Shown here: one piece after another, positions 57,131 through 64,000 of the stretch
Layout: the number at the start of each line of letters is the position of its first letter
Position numbering within the stretch: the stretch's first letter is position 1
Source: Pogonophryne albipinna
Taxonomy: Eukaryota > Chordata > Actinopteri > Perciformes > Artedidraconidae
Direction: 5' to 3'
Assembly (NCBI GenBank): GCA_028583405.1
Contig: CM053258.1
Location: 5,161,238-5,225,237 of the forward strand
DNA length: 64,000 nucleotides
Made by a program: the position numbers and the translations under genes
The notes under the pieces: model-generated
Database searches by the model: none
What the model saw: the letters and a program-made list of their open reading frames with translations, nothing else
What the model was told of the DNA's origin: nothing

Positions 57131-58374
57131 TTAATCTTTAATATGTTTGAAAAAGATCATTTCTTCATCCTCTAATGGAAGATATAAAAAGTGAACCTAA
57201 AACAACTTTACAATGTTTATATAACTTAACTGGGGTCAAGGGAATTCTGGGAATAAGATGGACCAGAAAACGTTGAGATCATAGGTCTAGATGTTGCTCT
57301 GAGAACAACTTGTAAGGTTTATAAATATTCTTAGAAATGCAATCTGATAACACATGTTGTGTTGGGTGCTGACAGTATGCTCCACACCACGTGACAATGT
57401 GTTAGTCTCATTGCGTCAAGAGCATTCACAAAGTTGTTCTCCAATGGAGTTGACGTTGCTAACTGATATGAACAGCTGCTCGTGAATCCAGGAACAAATA
57501 GGACACTGATGATAAGCTAAAAGGTGCTCTGAAGTAGATAACCAAACACAACAAATAGCCATTGGTACAAGGCATTGACAAAGCATTCTCAAATGGCCTA
57601 TTGCAATCTGTTAATATTGATCTTTTCTCCCCATCCGTATAATGATAATAAAACCAACTCAACTCATTCCATATGCTATAGAGCTTTGGGGAGGTTTTAG
57701 TCACAGATTCACTTTTGAATATTTTTATAATTCAGTGTCAAACTTGTAAATCCTGTATCACCCGAGGTATACTAAAGATTCCCACCTCTGCTTTCCATCT
57801 TATTTCCACTACTTATCCAGAAATAAAACAAATGTGGTATGCTTCATCTATTATTCATCTTCAGCAAGAAGCTTATCAGAACAGGAAAGGTCATACCAAC
57901 CAAAAACAAAGACCTAGAACTGAAAAACACTCACTTTGAGGTGAAATCTAAGCAGTTGAGGCAAAACTCTGCCAATCAAAGACTGTTTCCACTGTCACTC
58001 GTTCATCTCTTGCACAGGGCGCACTCTAGTTCTTTACAGAGTCATGATGAAGTGGGACGCAGCGAGAGGTTGTACGAATACATTACCCCTTTGATGAACA
58101 TTTACAGCGTTGTGGATGCAAAGGCAAACAGTCGGCCCTTTCTGAAGCGACGCTGGCTCCTCCTCTTGGTCACTCCTCCTCTTCTTCATCCTACTCTCCC
58201 ACTTGCTCACCTTTTCCTCCCTCCTCTTACATGTTGCTCAGTGCTCAGATACAGGATGAGGCTTCCGGCCATGTGGGAATTTCTCCTAATAGTTGGTTGA
58301 GTCCGGATGTTGGTGAAGACGCTCGTCTATCCGAGCGACTTTTTATAACGAGGCAAGGAGACGAAAAGGATTTG

Positions 58375-59024
58375 AGGCCTTGAGGATTGAAAAAGATTTA
58401 TTCCGCTTTCTCTGCCAGAGGAGTTGCTTGTATTTTGCAGAAAGAGCCAGAAACTAGGACTTGTGTTCCTTTTGTATCTTACCCAGAAGACGGTGAGTTT
58501 ATCTTGAATGAAAAGGGAGAAACTTTTAAGGAGATCTTGATTCACTGCTGATGACCAGGAGCTTTCTTTGGAAACGTAGCTGCTCTGTCACATGGACATT
58601 GACACTAAACAGCTGTTGCCTTTACCATCTCGTCTCAGAAAGAAAACTGGACCGTTATATTGCAGTACATGGCAGTACTGAAAAAACATGTTTGCATCAA
58701 AGCACCTCGTACTTAGCAACTGAAGAGGATGAGAGACGGTGTGATGACCTACCTGTATTTGACAAGTGTGTTTTTCACCTCGTTGGAGAGAGGAGCACAG
58801 AGGAAAAAAAGTCAGCGAGAGGAAAGAGGGGAGGGGAAGAGCGAGCCAGCGAGGGAAGGTGTGAAGCCAACACTGTGAAGCAGAGGGATAGGGAAGACCA
58901 ACAGAAAGACACGAGTCAACTCTCCCAGACAGAAAAAGGAGTAAAAAGGAAAAACAGCGTATCAAAGAACTGACCAAACGTCCATTTAACGCCGGAGCAT
59001 CGTGTTTTGTCAGAGCCGTACAGG
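58375..59024 (+). other. candidate non-coding first exon of a + strand gene (possibly chrm5)
   Basis: A TATA-like tttttataac at about 58340 is followed by unique sequence that becomes purine-rich (agcgagaggaaagagggg) and ends with a good donor CAGG|gtgagt at 59024/59025. In mammals chrm5 lies in an aven intron on the ryr3 strand and has non-coding 5' exons. Here its coding exon would lie beyond 64000. The longest frame (58551-58973) has no similarity and is probably chance. Confidence 0.25.
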
Positions 59025-62000
59025 GTGAGTATATATTCTGTTTGATGTGGCTATTATGGCATGAAATTAAACAGCGAGGAGCAGCTGTCAACTCAATATT
59101 CAGTATAATCATATTATAAATTCAAACATTGTTAAATCTTCATTACTGAATGAAGCCTGAGTTATTATATTAATAAATCACGGAGCAAGTGCTGGGGTTC
59201 ATCAGTTGTCATATACAGTTGTTATACTTCACACTTCTATCGATCTATGGTACGTTTTTACACAATTTAGATTTAAAACAGTCGATTTTGACACCCATAA
59301 TGTTATAAAATGGATTGTTAATCATACATTTGCTTTAATAAGTTGACTGTGAAGGGTTGTTCCGATTTTTCTCAGTAAAAAGTGGGAGGTAGGAGGAGTA
59401 AGATGATTTGATTTAAGGTATCATTAACAACCATGGGGATGAAAAGTCACATGATTGGCATCCTAACACTTGTACCAATGTGTTCTTAGAGGTGTAAACA
59501 CTTCAAGATGTATCCAAACAAGTTTTAAAACTGATCTAGAGCTGAAACAACAGGGGCTTAGTTGTGTGCAGAAACATTTGCAGGCAACCATTCAAATATT
59601 TAATTATTTCAGTTATGTTTCAGGGAACAACTATTAAAAACACACTTGTTGACGCTTGTTAAATATTGAGATTTGTTGATGATTGTTTCATCATCAACTA
59701 ATTATCAGATTAATTTTATCGGTTAATTGATCATAAAACATCTGATAGTAAAATCCATTACTATCCACAATTTAACTGGCGTCATCAAATGTCATAAAAA
59801 CAAAAAATATGTATAAATATGTATTATTTTGAGACCCAAAAAAACCAGCTTATTCTTAGAATGTGAGACTAAAAGCGACATGCATTAAAAATGACAAAAT
59901 CACTCATTGTTAGTCAAATAGTTGCACATTTTTCTTTTCTTTCCAATGAATAATTGTAGCAGCTATAGAATAAGTTCAAAGACAACAATAAGGCTTGTGG
60001 TTTACATTTTTTAGAAATTACACAACTCAAAAGAACCATTGTTGAATTGAGAGGAAAAAAAGGCAGAATTATCAATTATAGAAACAATGAGTTATAATTA
60101 CAGCAGCAGTAACTTTGTTCTAAGTCATGTTGAAATGTACATATTGCCTTTCTCTACTATATGATTGTAAATTGAATAATTTTGGATTGATGGTCACCAA
60201 CTGGGTTGGGCGTTTTTTTTTTTTTATCATCGAGGCAAATCATTGAGAAGCAAATATACAGTTTGACAGAATTCAACATTTTTGCAATCCTGAAGTGACC
60301 TCCCTTTTGTTTAAATACAAACGGTATTTAAGGATGAAAGTGGGTAGACAGTTCTGTGGGATGATCTCAGTGTCTCTGATCCACCTGCTGCTTTATTTAG
60401 CCTCGCACTTTCCTCCCCTGGATTAATCATAATCAGCCAGTGCAGGGAAATGAACCACCTGTAATGCTTTGTTTCCTATATTTTCGCTCGGTACACGAGC
60501 AGCCTCATTCCTCTGCTTTGACGCCAGTTTCCTCCGGTCTCGGCGGATAATCAAGTATCCATAACGACACCGGAATATATATAATTTAATGGCATGATTG
60601 GGACTATTCATCTCGGTTAGGAAAACGTCCTTGTGTTTGTCAATCTAGTTAGCAGAATCAATTAAGCTCTAATGCGATTTCCCTTTGTCTCATTATGATT
60701 GAGCCTCGAAAGGTGCCCATTAGCAGCCTTGGTAAACTACGGCTGCGGGGGAGGAGGATTGATCCTTGTGTTAATGTGTACAGATAGATGACCGCGTAAG
60801 GATGTACATAACCACCTTTTCCCCAAGACATCTCACATACACACACACAGATTGCAGCATGTGTGCATTACCCCTAGCAACAGCACAATCAACCCCCAAC
60901 AATGCGAGACGAGAAAATAAAATCACTTTCAGGTTGAAAACAAGTACACAAATGTTCTTCTGAGTGGGTTTTAATTCAATCAACATGTCCGCCCTTCGCT
61001 GAAATTCCTCTCAAATAAAAGCTTTCTGCACAAAAGCAGCTTCTTCGAGCACCATTGGTGACATTTTTTCAGGTATCAAAAGCACCAAGGTTTAATCCTT
61101 GAGAAGTTAACTCGGTCTGGACGTCATGAAGACATCCTTCCTGACACAGCGGATCTCTCTCAGCGTTCAATGTAATAATAGACGTGTAATCAGAGTCAAT
61201 CAAAAACCCATGAATGCTGGAAGCACTTGGGATGTTTGGACAAGCAGTCAGGGCCACATAATCGCCAGCTACGAGTCACAAGACAACAGAAATCAACATG
61301 ACCTTCAATTCAAATCAAACAGTATGTTTACATAATTTCCCTGTTAGGCTCCATTTTTCCAAATCACACCGAGTACTGAAGCTCTCAATGGAGCCTTAGT
61401 AAATAAAACTCAGCCACTGTATGACTCAATTAAATATTTCTGAATAGATCATCAGGACAACATTCATTGAGAAGTCTTTATAGGCCTTGAGATTGAAGGT
61501 TTTGAATTAATACACGGAGCGAGGTAATAAAAACGTCAAGACTCTGTGTCGGAATCACTGCAGCAGCATTGGGAAGAAAGAGTGAAATTGAAAGATAAAC
61601 TGAGGTTACATAAATGGAGATTATATAAACATCAGTGACAGGTTCAGCACCAGAACATCTTAGGTGGAACGTAAGAAAGAAAGGAGTGGGATGTAAAGGC
61701 AGCGCCATTATTGTAGTGAAAGAACAAGTACTCAGATATTTTACTGATATACAACTAGCAATACTAACAGTGTAGAAATACTGTGTTGCAAGTAAAAAAA
61801 AAACCTGCATTCATAAGTGTCAGCATCAGATTATAGGTACAATATTCATTATGCAGAATGGCCCATTTCAGAAGAATCTGTATTATGGTAATAAATTATG
61901 ATTACTTATGCACTAATGTGAACATCACTTTAATACTGCAGCTGGTATTAGTGGATTTATATATATAGATGTATATACTGCTAAGTAGCTTGGGAATATT

Positions 62001-62190
62001 CCCCCAGGGGATCATCTTCTCATTTTTACCTATAATACTACACACTATATTTGCTAATCTATCATTAATCAACAGCAGATGCATTGAAAAAAGAAAATAT
62101 ACATATTGTGAAAATAGAAAATAGTTGATCAACAGATTTCACATGATTATTATCATCTTTTCAAATACTGACAAATAACCTCAATTTATA
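59025..62190. other. long repeat-poor intron stretch
   Basis: AT-rich with no element ends and no exon. 60420-60740 (for example ctcattatgattgagcctcg, taatcataatcagc) and 61040-61330 are complex and repeat-free and may be conserved non-coding elements. Confidence 0.35.
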
Positions 62191-62195
62191 TTTAA

Positions 62196-63670
62196 AGGGG
62201 ACCTATCATGCAAAATGCACTTTTTGATGTCTTTTATACATAAAGATGTGTCCCCGGTGTGTCTGGGAACTCACGCAGCGTCAGAAAATAAAACCCTCTC
62301 TCTTTTCCTCCGTACCCAAATCTCTAAAAACGGGGGAACAACGGAGCTGATCCAGATTTGTGTCCGATATGTATCGGAAATGTGGACCCACGGGCCAATC
62401 AGAAAGTTGCTATCAGAAACAATGCCCGACTGTTTTGGACGTAATATGGTCGGTGTTTACATTAGCATCGCTAACACTCAGAGCTAACCTGTACTGGAGA
62501 GCATGTGTGTGAAGAAGCAGGAAGTAAAAAGGAACTCACCTTGTGGTATAACCGGCAAGAGAGAAAGCCTTTGAGCTCCATACTGTTTCAGAAAGAATCC
62601 TTGATAATCCATGATATGGCGTTTCATCACGGCAGTATTTAGTTTAGACATTAGCTGCCGGGTCTCTGAGCTCAGCCCCCTCCTTTTTTTATTTAATCAA
62701 TTTTTTATTTTTTTTATAAGCTTTATACCCAAAATCAGCACGTTTGAAACAGGAAGTGAAATAGAGGGATATGAGACATGGCTAGAATGGGTGATCTGTT
62801 TGGTATTTTGAGCAAAACACTTCATAGACATGTTTTTTATATATTTGTATTAGGGCTGTCAAGTTAACGCGTTAATAACACCACTAATTATTTTAACGTG
62901 CGATTAACGCATGTGTATTTGTCCTCGGCCCGCCCCGTAGTTTCAGAGGCCAAAGGCTTGACGTTGTTGTTGTTGTTGTTGTTGTTAGTTGGATGGTGGG
63001 AGATTCTAGCGAGAGATATGGATACAAAAAAAGATGTTTTAAACAGCAAGCCAAGCTCACAGCTGATGCTGACAGCCCCGCTCCTGCCGCTCGCTTGCGG
63101 CAGACCACGCTTGAAAGTTTGCCGGGGAGACGCCTGGACAACAACAGCGATAGCTAAATGGGGGGCTACAGCTTTACATTGTGGAGGACGAGGGGCTGCG
63201 TTAGATAATTTGGATCCAACGTGTCGACTGCACATCACAGCGCATTATTTTGACCCACAGTGGGAACTTCAGTCTCATGCTTTGACTGTTATGAAGACAG
63301 AGGAGCGGCATTTCACTGACAACTGTAAACAGGCTTGTCTGTTTGAGCAACTGGCTCAGTGCAGAGAAGTACACAGGGTGGGAGAGTGTGAGAGAGAGAG
63401 AGGTTCCAGGTTGTTGTGTTGAGAATATTCAGGAGAATATTTGTAATTGTTCCAATGATAATAAACAAACATTTGCATAAAGCATATGTTGATAAGAGTA
63501 TTAAAAACTTGAAAAATATCCCTCTAAGGAACATTTAGAACAGATTAATCACGATTAACTATGGACATCATGCGATTAATCGGAATTAAATATTTTAATC
63601 GACTGACAGCCCTAATTTTTATACATCTGAGACCTATGCTATTGCCTAAAAATAGCATGATAGGTGCACT
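62196..63670. mobile_element. TTAA-flanked MITE with nested hAT
   Basis: Ends AGGGGACCTATCATGC and GCATGATAGGTGCACT, between TTAA copies (62192, 63671). Same family as 18069 and 41458. Its right portion is split by a hAT element. Confidence 0.82.
62851..63614 (+). mobile_element. nested hAT element with transposase remnant
   Basis: Ends TAGGGCTGTCAAGTTAA and GACTGACAGCCCTA with flanks atttgtat and atttttat (7 of 8). A plus-strand frame (62898-63422) includes HYFDPQWELQSHALTVM, which resembles the segment before the catalytic core of hAT transposases. A (gtt)n run lies at 62964-62987. Confidence 0.8.
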
Positions 63671-63898
63671 TTAACTTTTTGTTTTGCAGCTGGGGAAATT
63701 GGCCTAGCAGATGCCCAAATGTTTCCCTTCATCTGAGCACCAAGTGTACCAAATGTGTCTTCAGGCTATACAATACTAAATCACATATACAACAATATCT
63801 GATATAAGAGTCACCTTTTTGACCAAATCATTCCAATAGAAGTAGTGAACATGAAATCATGATTTTGTTTTAGTTGTTTCTTCACTTCTTTTCCTCAG

Positions 63899-64000
63899 TC
63901 AGACACAGACAAGCTCTAAGAAGCGTCAGAAACCTAGTGTTGAGCCTTTTTATTAAGTCAAGCACTGCCTCTCTCCTTCTGCTCTGGCTGAAGTCAAAAG
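63899..64000 (+). other. possible exon start at window edge
   Basis: A very strong pyrimidine tract and AG (ttcttcacttcttttcctcag) end at 63898. The following bases show no recognised coding. It could be the second exon of the gene suggested at 58375-59024. Confidence 0.2.

Noticed and set aside
58551..58973. 140-codon frame in the candidate 5' exon
   Set aside because: Highly charged, no recognisable domain, and it ends before the donor; more likely untranslated sequence.

Overview
The window is nuclear DNA from a teleost fish, probably a percomorph; the species cannot be told. The evidence is short coding exons with GT-AG introns, a long (GT)n microsatellite, tRNA-derived SINEs, L2-type LINE tails, and many small hAT, TTAA-flanked (piggyBac-like) and Harbinger-like elements. 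No prokaryotic gene, CRISPR array or viral gene was seen.

Left half (133-31464, + strand): the 3' part of a ryanodine receptor gene, identified as ryr3. I placed 38 coding exons that join in a single frame (5133 nt, 1710 codons plus stop). They run from the late cytosolic solenoid through the calmodulin-binding helix, EF-hands, voltage-sensor-like helices, pore and zinc-binding C-terminal domain to the stop. The final residue is Gly and the neighbour is aven; both point to RYR3 rather than RYR1 or RYR2. Directly after the calmodulin-binding exon there are two homologous exons, at 8952-9051 and 9792-9888. They have the same phase but cannot be spliced together without a frameshift, so they look like a mutually exclusive pair. 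A phase-neutral 12-nt microexon candidate (14196-14207) lies where mammalian RyR1 has its ASII alternative segment.

Middle (32255-34762, - strand): the last four coding exons of aven (apoptosis and caspase activation inhibitor), tail-to-tail with ryr3. The predicted 3' UTRs overlap by about 100 nt.

Right half (34763-64000): no further coding exon was found. It is probably a large aven intron packed with mobile elements: TTAA elements, hAT elements with exact or near-exact 8-bp target duplications (two keep a BED-finger ORF), a Harbinger-like element with a nested hAT, and a solo LTR carrying a minisatellite. In mammals chrm5 lies inside an aven intron on the ryr3 strand. A candidate 5' UTR exon at about 58375-59024 and a strong acceptor at 63898 fit such a gene starting here, but this is inference.

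The two genes are probably not functionally linked. ryr3 encodes a Ca2+-release channel of the sarcoplasmic/endoplasmic reticulum and aven a cytosolic anti-apoptotic factor; what they share is conserved order and overlapping 3' ends.
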